From Promicromonospora thailandica (GTDB taxonomy: Bacteria > Actinomycetota > Actinomycetes > Actinomycetales > Cellulomonadaceae), in assembly GCF_024171955.1 (NCBI RefSeq), contig NZ_JAMTCS010000009.1, positions 208,741 to 272,740 of the forward strand: a stretch of DNA of 64,000 nucleotides, in the 5' to 3' direction. Positions within the stretch are counted from its first letter, which is position 1; each line of letters starts with the position of its first letter. The notes under the pieces were generated by a model. It saw only the letters and a list, made by a program, of their open reading frames with translations. It did no database searches and had not been told where the DNA came from. The translations under genes and the position numbers were made by a program. Positions 15,788 through 23,430 of this stretch are shown here, piece by piece.

Positions 15788-17050
15788 GTGACCTCGAACG
15801 ACATTCTCTCCCGCCATGCCCTCTCGTGGGCGAAGGAACTCGTCGGCTCCTTCCCCGCCGTCGTCATCGAGGGTGCGCGACAGGTGGGCAAGAGCACGCT
15901 CGCCACGATGCTCGTCGAGGGCTCGGAACGGCCGGCGCGCTACCTCACCCTGGATGACGACGTGCAGCGGGCTGCCGCGCAGAACGACCCGCAGGCTTTC
16001 GTGAATCAGCTCCCCGACGGGATGCTCGTCATCGACGAGATCCAGCGTGCCCCCGAACTGCTGCTGCCGATCAAGGCGTCCATCGATCGACATCGCACCC
16101 CGGGCCGGTTCCTCCTCACCGGGTCGGCCGATCTGCTACGGCTCGAACGAACGCCCGACTCCCTCGCGGGCCGAGCCGTCACGCTGCCGCTGCGGACCTT
16201 GAGCCAGGGGGAGATCAACGGCCGCCTCGACGACTTCGTAACCCGTTTCGTGGCGGGGGTAGATCCCTTCGACGTCCGCTCGACGGTCTCGCGTGAGGAC
16301 TACGCGAATCTTCTGGCAGCGGGCGGGTATCCGGAGGTCTTCCGACGCTCGCCGAGACTGCGAGCGGCCTGGTTCGATGGGTATGTAGACCGCATCGTCC
16401 AGCGCGACGCCCGCGATGTTCGGCGTCTGGTTGACGGCAACCGCTTGGCGACGGTCCTGCGCCTGGTCGCAGCGAACCAAGCCGGTGAGATGGTCCGCGC
16501 CCGCCTCTCGCGAGACGCCGATGTCCCTGAGACGACCATGACTGCATACCTCGATCTTGTCGAGACGCTGTATCTCGTCGAGAGGATTCGGCCGTGGACA
16601 GGGAACCTCACGACCCGCCAGACCGGCAAGGCCAAAGGCCTCATCACCGACTCCGCGCTCGCGATGCATCTCTCGGGTGTCACGGCTGCCCGTGCCTCCG
16701 CACTCGTCGGCGGTGGTGAGCTGCTGGGTCCTCTGCTGGAAGGTCTCGTGGTGTCCGAGCTGCGCAAGCAGCAGACCTGGAGTGACACGCGGTTCTCCGT
16801 CTTCCACTACCGCGAGACATCGGGTGTCGAGGTGGACGTTCTCCTTGAGCTCGACGACGGCCGTGTGCTCGGCCTCGAGGTGAAAGCGAAGCAGACCTAC
16901 AAGCCCGAGCACTTCCGTGGTCTGCAGCGGCTTGCTGAGCGCCTGGGCGACAGGTTTCTTGGTGGAGTCGTGCTCGGTACAGCGGACCAGGGTGTGCGAT
17001 TCGGCCAGAACCTCGTCGGGTTGCCCATCGCCTCCTTGTGGGAGCTCTGA
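15788..17050 (+). CDS. AAA family ATPase with DUF4143 domain
   Basis: This 420-residue protein has an AAA_14-type P-loop ATPase domain with Walker A GARQVGKST (29-37), Walker B MLVIDEI (79-85) and sensor LLTGSADLL (about 111-119). A C-terminal DUF4143 domain contains a restriction-endonuclease-like strand pair EVDVLLELDDGRVLGLEVKA (about 348-367). Members are widespread, patchily distributed accessory genes; their function is not established. The GTG start has no clear ribosome binding site. It is preceded by 22-bp repeats and followed within 20 bases by a copy of the pdxS 3' end. That makes it the core of an apparent insertion at pdxS. Confidence 0.88.
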   Translation: MTSNDILSRHALSWAKELVGSFPAVVIEGARQVGKSTLATMLVEGSERPARYLTLDDDVQRAAAQNDPQAFVNQLPDGMLVIDEIQRAPELLLPIKASIDRHRTPGRFLLTGSADLLRLERTPDSLAGRAVTLPLRTLSQGEINGRLDDFVTRFVAGVDPFDVRSTVSREDYANLLAAGGYPEVFRRSPRLRAAWFDGYVDRIVQRDARDVRRLVDGNRLATVLRLVAANQAGEMVRARLSRDADVPETTMTAYLDLVETLYLVERIRPWTGNLTTRQTGKAKGLITDSALAMHLSGVTAARASALVGGGELLGPLLEGLVVSELRKQQTWSDTRFSVFHYRETSGVEVDVLLELDDGRVLGLEVKAKQTYKPEHFRGLQRLAERLGDRFLGGVVLGTADQGVRFGQNLVGLPIASLWEL

Positions 17051-17068
17051 CACGACAATCCTGGACCA

Positions 17069-17122
17069 CGGCATCAACGTCGACGAGATCCCGGAGCCGC
17101 ACCGGCTGGCCGAGCGCGGCTG
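17069..17122 (+). repeat. second, diverged copy of the pdxS 3' end
   Basis: These 54 bases encode GINVDEIPEPHRLAERGW, matching the last 18 codons of pdxS (15120-15173). About 42 of 54 bases are identical, and many of the differences fall at third positions. The copy lacks the stop codon and is not part of any gene I can support. It looks like the right-hand junction of DNA inserted into the pdxS end, with the intact gene having received a substitute end. Confidence 0.75.
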
Positions 17123-17164
17123 GAAATGGCCGGCCCTGTCGGGCGCGCCGCTACTCTGGCATGC

Positions 17165-18100
17165 ATGTCCGACGACCACGCGCTCGATGCGCAGGTGCTG
17201 AACGGTCTGGTGCGCTCGGCGTCGGTCATCCGCGTGTACGACCGCGGTGCGTCGGGGAGCCCACCGCGCGACGTCGAGCCTGTGCTGACGATCAGCGATC
17301 GTGCTGAGCTCGACGAACTGGCCCGGTTGCTGGAGATCTCCCGATTCACGGGCATGTCCTGCATGTGCCTCGGCGACTCCGCGTTCGAGCTGCTGGACCA
17401 CGAGGGCACCGGAATCGATGTCCTCGGCTGGCATCACGGCTCGACGCTCCGTTGGCAGGGCTCGCCTGAAGGCGATGTCGAGCTTGCGCACGGTCCGGAG
17501 CTCATCGCCTGGATGGCTGATCACGGCTATACGCACGCTGCTGGACGGGCCGACCGGCGCGAACAACAACGACGAGACCAGGCGCAGGCCCTCAAGTCCT
17601 GGACGACGGCCGCACCCGAGGCCGTTCGTGCAGAGGTTCCCCGCATACTCGCGGAGGCCGCTTCTGGGCTTTCCGAGCGACTGGTCGACGACCTCGCCGG
17701 GAGCCTTGCTGAGGCGCACCCGGGAGCACCCGACCAAGCGCTGGCGCTCCTGCGCTGGCGGTCAGGCGGCACCGGCCGCTACTCCGGTTACCCGGTGCAC
17801 GAGGGGGTGGCGACGATCCTGCTCGAGCGGTTACCCCTGCAGGCAGTTTTCACAGCCTTGGCCGGTGTACCCGCTACCGACCCTGCATGGTCCGGCGCCG
17901 TCCGATACCTGCTGGCCTGGCGTCCCAAGGACATTGTCCTGTTGCGCCGCATTCAGGAGAGTGTCTGGAGCGTGCTTGCCCAGGTGGTGCACGACGAGGA
18001 CGACAGCACGTGGGCCGACCGCTACGAGAGCTGCTACCGCCAGGTCCAGCACGCCCGCGCCCAGAGGGAGCGGGCCCGCCGACGCCTTCGTGACGGCTGA
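17165..18100 (+). CDS. conserved hypothetical protein
   Basis: This soluble protein of about 311 residues is of unknown function. The N-terminal third has a recognisable segment ISRFTGMSCMCLGDSAFELL followed by IDVLGWHHGSTLRW, then WMADHGYTHA. Proteins with this C-M-C-L-G-D...H-H-G arrangement are common, unassigned accessory proteins in actinobacteria. The rest is a helical, Arg/Ala-rich region ending in a basic coiled tail. There is no signal peptide or membrane segment. The ATG at 17165 was chosen over upstream starts because the conserved part begins soon after it. It sits just after the pdxS-end copy and before the broken Abi gene. Confidence 0.65.
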   Translation: MSDDHALDAQVLNGLVRSASVIRVYDRGASGSPPRDVEPVLTISDRAELDELARLLEISRFTGMSCMCLGDSAFELLDHEGTGIDVLGWHHGSTLRWQGSPEGDVELAHGPELIAWMADHGYTHAAGRADRREQQRRDQAQALKSWTTAAPEAVRAEVPRILAEAASGLSERLVDDLAGSLAEAHPGAPDQALALLRWRSGGTGRYSGYPVHEGVATILLERLPLQAVFTALAGVPATDPAWSGAVRYLLAWRPKDIVLLRRIQESVWSVLAQVVHDEDDSTWADRYESCYRQVQHARAQRERARRRLRDG

Positions 18101-18136
18101 GACTTCGCTTGTAGCACTGGCTCGCGGACCGTGAGG

Positions 18137-18705
18137 TCAGCTGCGCCAGAGGGCGAGCGACTCCCAGCCCTGCGGAGCTCCCACCGATGCGACCGTCAGC
18201 GCATGCGAGATGGAAACTCCCGCAGCAGCGCTGCCAGCTGCTTCGCCCACTCCGCCGCGGTAGAGGACGGAGAGATGGCCCAGCTCAAGGATCTCGGTGA
18301 GCGCCCAGACCGGCATGCGGTCGTCGTACTTCTCCCGGAAATGCTCGACGAACTGCTCGTCGGAACCGGCTTTTCTGTCGTTGACGCGCTGGAGCCACTG
18401 CACCTGCCTGCTCGGTTCGGTGCTCCGGGCGGCGGTGCTCTCGGCGGTGAAGGCCTCGGTGAAGCAGTTCGGGTCCTCGTAGGAGAAGGGGGACCTCCTG
18501 CCGAGCACGTAGCCGATCCGCATGCGGACGGCGACCTCGATGCGTTCGACGCCGTCCATGACCGGCATCCGCAGCCGCCGGTCGAAGTCGATGATGTCCT
18601 CGGCGTGCCGCAGTGTCGTGCCCGACCGTGCCCCGCCAGCCGGTCGATCTGCTCGTCGACGGACAGCCACGGCTTCGCGTACTCCGCCGTCGCGCTCCCT
18701 GAAAA
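18137..18705 (-). pseudogene. broken Abi_2 (AbiD/AbiF-like) abortive infection gene
   Basis: Two minus-strand frames together carry Abi_2 family sequence. The N-terminal EYAKPWLSVDEQIDRLAGHG (from about 18684) is in one frame. The central block, including FDRRLRMPVMDGVERIEVAV, MRIGYVLG and DRMPVWALTEILELGHLSVL, is in another. The roughly 50 residues normally between them (the Y-R-L-S-G-Y region) are missing near 18615-18635, and the C-terminal part after VLYRG does not match the family. The gene therefore has an internal deletion with a frameshift and probably a second lesion. Abi_2 proteins abort phage infection; this copy should be inactive. Confidence 0.7.
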
Positions 18706-19072
18706 AGAAATCAGCCCGCGCCTTGCGGCAACGGGCTGATCGTGATGGATCCAGGCTAACGCGGGGAGCCTTGCTCGGCTCGAGAGGTGTCCGGCGTAGA
18801 ACGCGGGGCGCGGGTGGCCGCGTGCGGAAAAGAGGGCGTGGTTCGTGAACACGAGCCGCTGACCGGGGTCGGTGGCGACCTGCACCTGCGCGTGACGGGG
18901 AGCCTCCGCCGACATTGTGCCTGCGGAGGCTCCACGCGCTCCGGAGATTCGCGGAATCACCGGGTTTCACCGTTGCAGAACAGCGACTTGCTTGGTGCAG
19001 AACGGCGACCTTCTGTCCCAACCTCGACGGGCCGGTGCCAACTTCGGTCAGCGTGGCGGTCCTTGCGAACCG
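18706..19072. other. non-coding accessory stretch with hairpin and repeats
   Basis: No gene is supported here. It contains a hairpin GAGCCTCCGC / GCGGAGGCTC (18900-18932) and two 22-bp-period repeats (18975-19010). The open frames across it have no recognisable product. Confidence 0.5.
18975..19010 (+). repeat. second site of the 22-bp iteron-like repeat
   Basis: GCAGAACAGCGACTT recurs, followed 22 bp later by GCAGAACGGCGAC. The flanking bases (GGGTTTCACCGT here, GGATTTCTCACT at the first site) are also related. No ATPase gene follows, so this may be the orphaned control region of a lost gene or the far end of the element. Confidence 0.75.
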
Positions 19073-19229
19073 CTACCGCAGCTCGATCCGGCTCACGCGC
19101 AGAAGACCGAGAACGAACGGCACCACGACCCACAGTCCGGTCGAGGCAAGGAGCGGCCCCACGGCCTCGGCGCTCATCTCGCCGTCGGCCAGCGGGACGG
19201 TCGTGCCGTTCAGGTCGAACCAGCTGGCG
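19073..19229 (-). pseudogene. 3' remnant of an ABC-2 type permease
   Basis: About 50 codons on the minus strand read ASWFDLNGTTVPLADGEM, then a hydrophobic segment GLWVVVPFVLGLLRVSR and a stop. This is the usual last membrane helix and basic tail of actinobacterial ABC-2 permeases. No upstream part exists: the frame meets the LuxR remnant head-on at about 19230. Confidence 0.55.
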
Positions 19230-19412
19230 ACGCCGCGGGAGCTCGACGTCGCCCTGGAGATCTCCCGCGGCGCCAGCAACGCGGAGATCGCCGCGCGGCT
19301 GTTCATCAGCGTCGCCACCGTCAAGGCGACGGTGACCCGCCTCTTCCTCAAGCTCGAGACCGACAACCGCGTGACCATCGCACTGCGGGTCCGCGACGCC
19401 GGGCTGCTCTGA
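19230..19412 (+). pseudogene. 3' remnant of a NarL/LuxR response regulator
   Basis: Sixty codons encode only the C-terminal helix-turn-helix: TPRELDVALEISRGASNAEI followed by AARLFISVATVKATVTRLF and a stop. The receiver domain and start codon are missing. It abuts the permease remnant on the opposite strand, which points to a deletion that removed the 5' parts of two divergent genes and whatever lay between them. Confidence 0.75.
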
Positions 19413-19422
19413 CGGCCCGGCC

Positions 19423-20922
19423 CTACCAGGGCGACGGCTCGTAGTCCTTGAGGAAGCAGCCGTACAGGTCGGTCCCGGCCTCGCCCCGCACGATCGGGTC
19501 GTAGACGCGCGCGGCGCCGTCGACCAGGTCGAGGGGCGCGTGCCAGCCCTCGGCGGCGAGCCGCAGCTTCTCCTCGTGCGGGCGCTCGTCCGTGATCCAG
19601 CCGGTGTCCACCGCGGTCATCAGCACCCGGTCCTTCTCGAACATCTCCCCGGCGGAGGTCCGGGTCAGCATGTTGAGGGCGGCCTTGGCCATGTTGGTGT
19701 GCGGGTGCCCGGCGCCCTTGTAGCGGCGGGAAAACTGGCCCTCCATCGCCGAGACGTTGACGACGTAGCCGCGCCGCGCCTTCGACGTCGCGGCCCGCAT
19801 CGCGGGCCGCAGCCGGGAGATGAGCAGGAACGGTGCGATCGCGTTGCAGAGCTGGACCTCCAGGAGCTCCAGCGGGTCCACCTCGTCCACGACCTGGGTC
19901 CACGAGTTGTTCGTCTGCACGTCGGGCAGCAGCCCGCCGGCGTCGACGGCCGTGCCCGCCAGGTGCGCGTCCAGGGAGGCCGAGCCCGCCCGGAGCGCCA
20001 GCGCGGTGAGGGACGCCGCGGTGTGGGTCGCCACGGCGTCGTCCTGCGACTCGCCCTCGTGGTGCGCCACCGACAGGGCGGCCAGCGCCCCCGCGATGGC
20101 GGCGGGGTGCGCCGCCGAGACGTGGTCGAACGTGACCATCTCCGGGGCCTGGAGCCCGTGGGGGAGCGGGGGCACCGGGACCGACTCGCCCGCGACGAGC
20201 TGCGAGTAGGCGCCCGGCGAGCGGCGGACCGTCTGGCAGGCGTTGTTGATCAGGATGTCGAGCGGGCCGGCGGCGGCGACGTCGTCGGCCAGTGCGATGA
20301 CCTGGGTGGGGTCGCGCAGGTCGATGCCGACGATCTTGAGCCGGTGCAGCCAGTCGGCGGCGTCGGGCATCGCCGAGAAGCGGCGCACCGCGTCCTTCGG
20401 GAACCGGGTGGTGATGGTCAGGTGGGCGCCGTCGCGCAGCAGGCGCAGCGCGATGTACATGCCGATCTTCGCCCGGCCGCCGGTGAGCAGCGCGCGCCGG
20501 CCGGTCAGGTCGGTGCGCTGCTCGCGCCGCACGTGGCTCGCCGCGGCGCAGTCCGGGCACAGCCAGTGGTAGAACGAGTCGACCAGCGTGTAGTCCGTCT
20601 TGCAGATGTAGCAGCCGCGGGCGGTGCGCAGCTCCCCGGCGAACGCACCCGGCGCCGTCGAGACCAGCGGGATGCCGGCGGTCTCGTCGTCGATCCGCGC
20701 CGCCGAGCCGGTCGCGGTCCGCTCGATGACGCTCCGGTCGTGGGCCTGCCGCTCCTCGCGGATCGCCGCCTTGCGCGACTTCTTGAGCAGCTTCCACATG
20801 TAGCCGGTCGCCTGCTTGACCGTCTGGACGTCGGGATGGGTGGGTTCCAGCTCATGGAGCCGGCCCAGCACCCGGAGGGTGGTGGCGAGCTCGTCCGGGT
20901 CGATCCCCGCTGTCGTTGGCAC
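19423..20922 (-). CDS. SDR-family protein with N-terminal zinc-ribbon-like insert
   Basis: This 499-residue protein has a helical N-terminal region, a four-cysteine cluster C104-x2-C107 ... C122-x2-C125 (CYIC and CPDC) that looks like a zinc ribbon, and a short-chain dehydrogenase domain from about 140. The nucleotide motif is LLTGGRAKIG (145-154) and NNACQT corresponds to the NNAG motif. In the catalytic region the Ser is in VVNVSAMEG, but the Y-x3-K motif reads T-N-M-A-K, so the usual Tyr is replaced. It is about twice the length of a classical SDR and has a long insertion before the catalytic part. Substrate unknown. Confidence 0.8.
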   Translation of the reverse strand: MPTTAGIDPDELATTLRVLGRLHELEPTHPDVQTVKQATGYMWKLLKKSRKAAIREERQAHDRSVIERTATGSAARIDDETAGIPLVSTAPGAFAGELRTARGCYICKTDYTLVDSFYHWLCPDCAAASHVRREQRTDLTGRRALLTGGRAKIGMYIALRLLRDGAHLTITTRFPKDAVRRFSAMPDAADWLHRLKIVGIDLRDPTQVIALADDVAAAGPLDILINNACQTVRRSPGAYSQLVAGESVPVPPLPHGLQAPEMVTFDHVSAAHPAAIAGALAALSVAHHEGESQDDAVATHTAASLTALALRAGSASLDAHLAGTAVDAGGLLPDVQTNNSWTQVVDEVDPLELLEVQLCNAIAPFLLISRLRPAMRAATSKARRGYVVNVSAMEGQFSRRYKGAGHPHTNMAKAALNMLTRTSAGEMFEKDRVLMTAVDTGWITDERPHEEKLRLAAEGWHAPLDLVDGAARVYDPIVRGEAGTDLYGCFLKDYEPSPW

Positions 20923-21092
20923 GCCGTAGGGTAACCGGCGCCCAGGGCGGCGTGCTGGGAGCCCGTGTGCGGAGCGGGCTCCCGTTGCTAGGGTGCACTG
21001 GACATCTGGGACAAATAGGCGTCCCGATGTGACGAAGACCTACGAGCCGACACCTGCCGTGATCCTGCGCTGCTCTTCGAGAGGAACTCCCC

Positions 21093-22493
21093 ATGAACCT
21101 GAGCCGCAAAGAGATGCTGAGACTGATCGGGGCGGGAGCCGGCGCCGTGGCGCTCGGGTCTGCCGCGAGCCCTGCCGCCGGGTCGGAAACGGGCGGCCGG
21201 GGCGACATCGTGCGCGACGTCGCGGTGATCGGTGGCGGCGCGGCCGGGACGTACGCGGCGATCCGCCTCCGGGAGCTGGGGCAGAGCGTCGTCGTGGTCG
21301 AGCGCAACGGGCGGCTCGGCGGGCACACGCAGACGTACACCGACCCCGCCACGGGTGGCACCGTCGACATCGGCGTCGTCGTCTGGCACGACCAGCCCCT
21401 GGTGCGGCAGTGGTTCGAGCGCTTCGACATCCCGCTGCGCAAGGCGTCGTTCGGTGGCGAGACCCTCTACGTCGACCACCGCACGGGCCGTGCGGTACCG
21501 GACTACACGCCGCCGAACCCCGCCGCGGCGCTGGCCCTGTACGGCGAGCACCTCGCCAGGTTCCCGTACCTGGAGTACGGCTTCGAGCTGCCCGACCCGG
21601 TGCCGACGGACCTGCTGCTGCCGTTCGGCGAGTTCGTGCGCAGGTACGACCTCGACGCGGTGGTGCCGACCGTCTTCCAGTTCGGCCAGGGCCTGGGCGA
21701 CCTGCTGCGTCAGCCGACCCTGTACGTGATGAAGAACTTCGGGTCGGACATCCTGCGCAACCTCCAGATCGGCTTCGTCAGCACCTCCCGCCGGGACAAC
21801 AGCGAGCTGTACCGGAAGGCGCGCACCGAGCTGGGCGACGACGTGCTGCTGAACAGCCGGGTCGTGTCCACCGACCGGGACGGCGCGCGGCACGCCACCG
21901 TCCGCGTCGACACGCCCGCCGGCCGGCGCACGATCCGCGCGCGGAAGGTCCTGGTGACGATCCCGCCCCTGCTCGGCAACCTCGACGGGTTCGACCTCGA
22001 CGGCCTCGAACGCCACCTCTTCGGCCAGTTCCGCAACAGCGCCTACTACACCGGCGTGCTGCGCGACTCCGGCATCCCCGACAGCCTGCAGGTGCGGTAC
22101 ATCGGCCTGGACACCCCGCACCACCTGCCCGAGCTCCCGGGCGTCTACAACATCGCCCCGACCGGCATCCCCGGCCTGCACAACGTCAAGTTCGGCAGCC
22201 CCGTCGCGCTGTCGGAGCGGGCGGTGCAGGCCGAGATCCGGGCGAGCGTGCGCCGCCTGGGCGAGGCCGGCACCCTGCCCGCCACACCCCCCGAGCTCGC
22301 CACCTTCGCCAGCCACACGCCGTTCGAGCTGACGGTGTCGGCCGAGGCCGTCCGTGCGGGCTTCTACCGCCGGCTGGGCTCGCTCCAGGGCCGCAACCGC
22401 ACCTTCTACTCGGGGGCGGCGTTCCACACGCACGACTCGTCGTTGATCTGGCAGTTCACCGAGACGCTCCTGCCGCGCATCGCCACCGCCTGA
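21093..22493 (+). CDS. FAD-dependent amine-oxidase-like oxidoreductase
   Basis: This 466-residue flavoprotein has an N-terminal stretch MNLSRKEMLRLIGAGAGAVA ending near SPAAG that resembles a Tat signal with Arg-Lys in place of the twin Arg, so export is possible. The FAD-binding Rossmann motif is VIGGGAAGTYAA (45-56) with Glu at 70, followed by the GG-doublet motif RNGRLGGHT (71-79). It belongs to the flavin amine oxidase/NAD(P)-binding family; the substrate is unknown. GAGAGGAAC lies upstream of the ATG. It is convergent with the CrtA-like gene, whose stop is 13 bases away. Confidence 0.85.
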   Translation: MNLSRKEMLRLIGAGAGAVALGSAASPAAGSETGGRGDIVRDVAVIGGGAAGTYAAIRLRELGQSVVVVERNGRLGGHTQTYTDPATGGTVDIGVVVWHDQPLVRQWFERFDIPLRKASFGGETLYVDHRTGRAVPDYTPPNPAAALALYGEHLARFPYLEYGFELPDPVPTDLLLPFGEFVRRYDLDAVVPTVFQFGQGLGDLLRQPTLYVMKNFGSDILRNLQIGFVSTSRRDNSELYRKARTELGDDVLLNSRVVSTDRDGARHATVRVDTPAGRRTIRARKVLVTIPPLLGNLDGFDLDGLERHLFGQFRNSAYYTGVLRDSGIPDSLQVRYIGLDTPHHLPELPGVYNIAPTGIPGLHNVKFGSPVALSERAVQAEIRASVRRLGEAGTLPATPPELATFASHTPFELTVSAEAVRAGFYRRLGSLQGRNRTFYSGAAFHTHDSSLIWQFTETLLPRIATA

Positions 22494-22506
22494 CCGGACG
22501 CCGGGA

Positions 22507-23211
22507 TCAGCCCACCGGGACGATCCCGGCGCGTCCTTCCCAGGCCCCGTGCTCGGCCAGCGGCCGGAACCGGAACGTCGCGAACTCGTGGTGGAAGTCG
22601 CGGCGCCTGCGTTCGGCCATGGCGTCGGCGTGCCGCCGGTCCGGGGACACCGGACCGGCGGCACGACCGTGCACCACGGACTCCATCTCGCGCACCGTGC
22701 GCCACACGGAGAACGTCGCGATCGTGTGCGGCGGCCGGAAGGCGGCCAGGGCGAGCGTGGTTCCGGGGTGGTCGCGCACCTGGCGCTCGACCGGCTTGCC
22801 CCACCGCAGGAACCGGGGCACCTCGGGCAGCCGCATCCGCGCGACGGTCACCGCGACCACCGGTTCGTCCTGGTCCCAGGAGCCGGTCCGGGCCGGCAGC
22901 CCGGGCAGGGCCGCCAGCCTCGACCAGCGGCGCAGGTACTCCAGCCGCACGTGCCAGCCCGTCGCCAGGTGGCGCCCGAGCGTGTCGTCGGACAGGAAGC
23001 GGTCCACGGCGTCCTCATGGTGCCACTGGGCGAACACGGCGATCCGGCGCAGCTGCAGCCGGTCCAGGGAGACGGTGGGCGCGCCCAGGCGCATGAGAGC
23101 CAGACACTCCGCATGGTCCAGCCCGGGCACGGTGGTGGCGGACGGCGGCCGCACCAGCGCGCGGGCCGTCACACCGGCGGGCAGCTCGGCCAGGTGGAAG
23201 GTGTGGATCAT
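22507..23211 (-). CDS. CrtA (spheroidene monooxygenase)-like protein
   Basis: This 234-residue protein begins MIHTFHLAELPAG. It has the block LMRLGAPTVSLDRLQLRRIA near the N-terminus and HPGTTLALAAFRP plus ATFSVWRTVREM later. These resemble the heme-dependent spheroidene monooxygenase family (dimeric alpha+beta barrel), in which F-x-V-W and a C-terminal F-x-x-F-A-T-F-R-F region are conserved. In actinobacteria such genes occur outside carotenoid clusters, and no carotenoid genes are nearby, so the substrate is open. Upstream in-frame starts exist, but the conserved part begins at this ATG. Confidence 0.55.
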   Translation of the reverse strand: MIHTFHLAELPAGVTARALVRPPSATTVPGLDHAECLALMRLGAPTVSLDRLQLRRIAVFAQWHHEDAVDRFLSDDTLGRHLATGWHVRLEYLRRWSRLAALPGLPARTGSWDQDEPVVAVTVARMRLPEVPRFLRWGKPVERQVRDHPGTTLALAAFRPPHTIATFSVWRTVREMESVVHGRAAGPVSPDRRHADAMAERRRRDFHHEFATFRFRPLAEHGAWEGRAGIVPVG

Positions 23212-23320
23212 CGGGCGCGCTCCATCCCGTGGTACGGGTCCGGCAGATGGTTCACGAGGACGGATTCTCGCAGGCTGTCCACGAATGACGTTGACGCGGC
23301 GCGGCCGGTCCCCTTGACTT

Positions 23321-23349
23321 CCGCATGCTGAGACTCCCCGCATGCTGAG
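23321..23349 (+). repeat. short direct repeat before hrpB
   Basis: CCGCATGCTGAG occurs twice (23321-23332 and 23338-23349), 17 bp apart, in the 219-bp gap between the divergent crtA-like and hrpB genes. It contains the palindrome GCATGC and could be a pair of operator half-sites. Confidence 0.45.
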
Positions 23350-23430
23350 CCCCGCGGAGCAGGCGCTCGAGGTCGCTCACACGCTCTGAGGCCGCGGCGG
23401 GCGCACCCTGCGGTCGGTTACGGTCGGGGC

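Noticed and set aside
15351..15791. A 146-codon open frame as a genuine small gene
   Set aside because: Its C-terminal third is a translation of the 22-bp repeats, and no homologue or start signal is recognised. It is kept only as a possible remnant.
18137..19021. A 294-codon open frame as an intact Abi gene
   Set aside because: Only the downstream part matches Abi_2; the N-terminal 130 codons read through repeats and non-coding DNA, and the true N-terminal motif is in another frame.
21093..23211. A carotenoid pathway made of the flavin oxidoreductase and the CrtA-like gene
   Set aside because: The two genes are convergent, no phytoene synthase, desaturase or cyclase is nearby, and the flavoprotein looks like a general amine-oxidase-family member.
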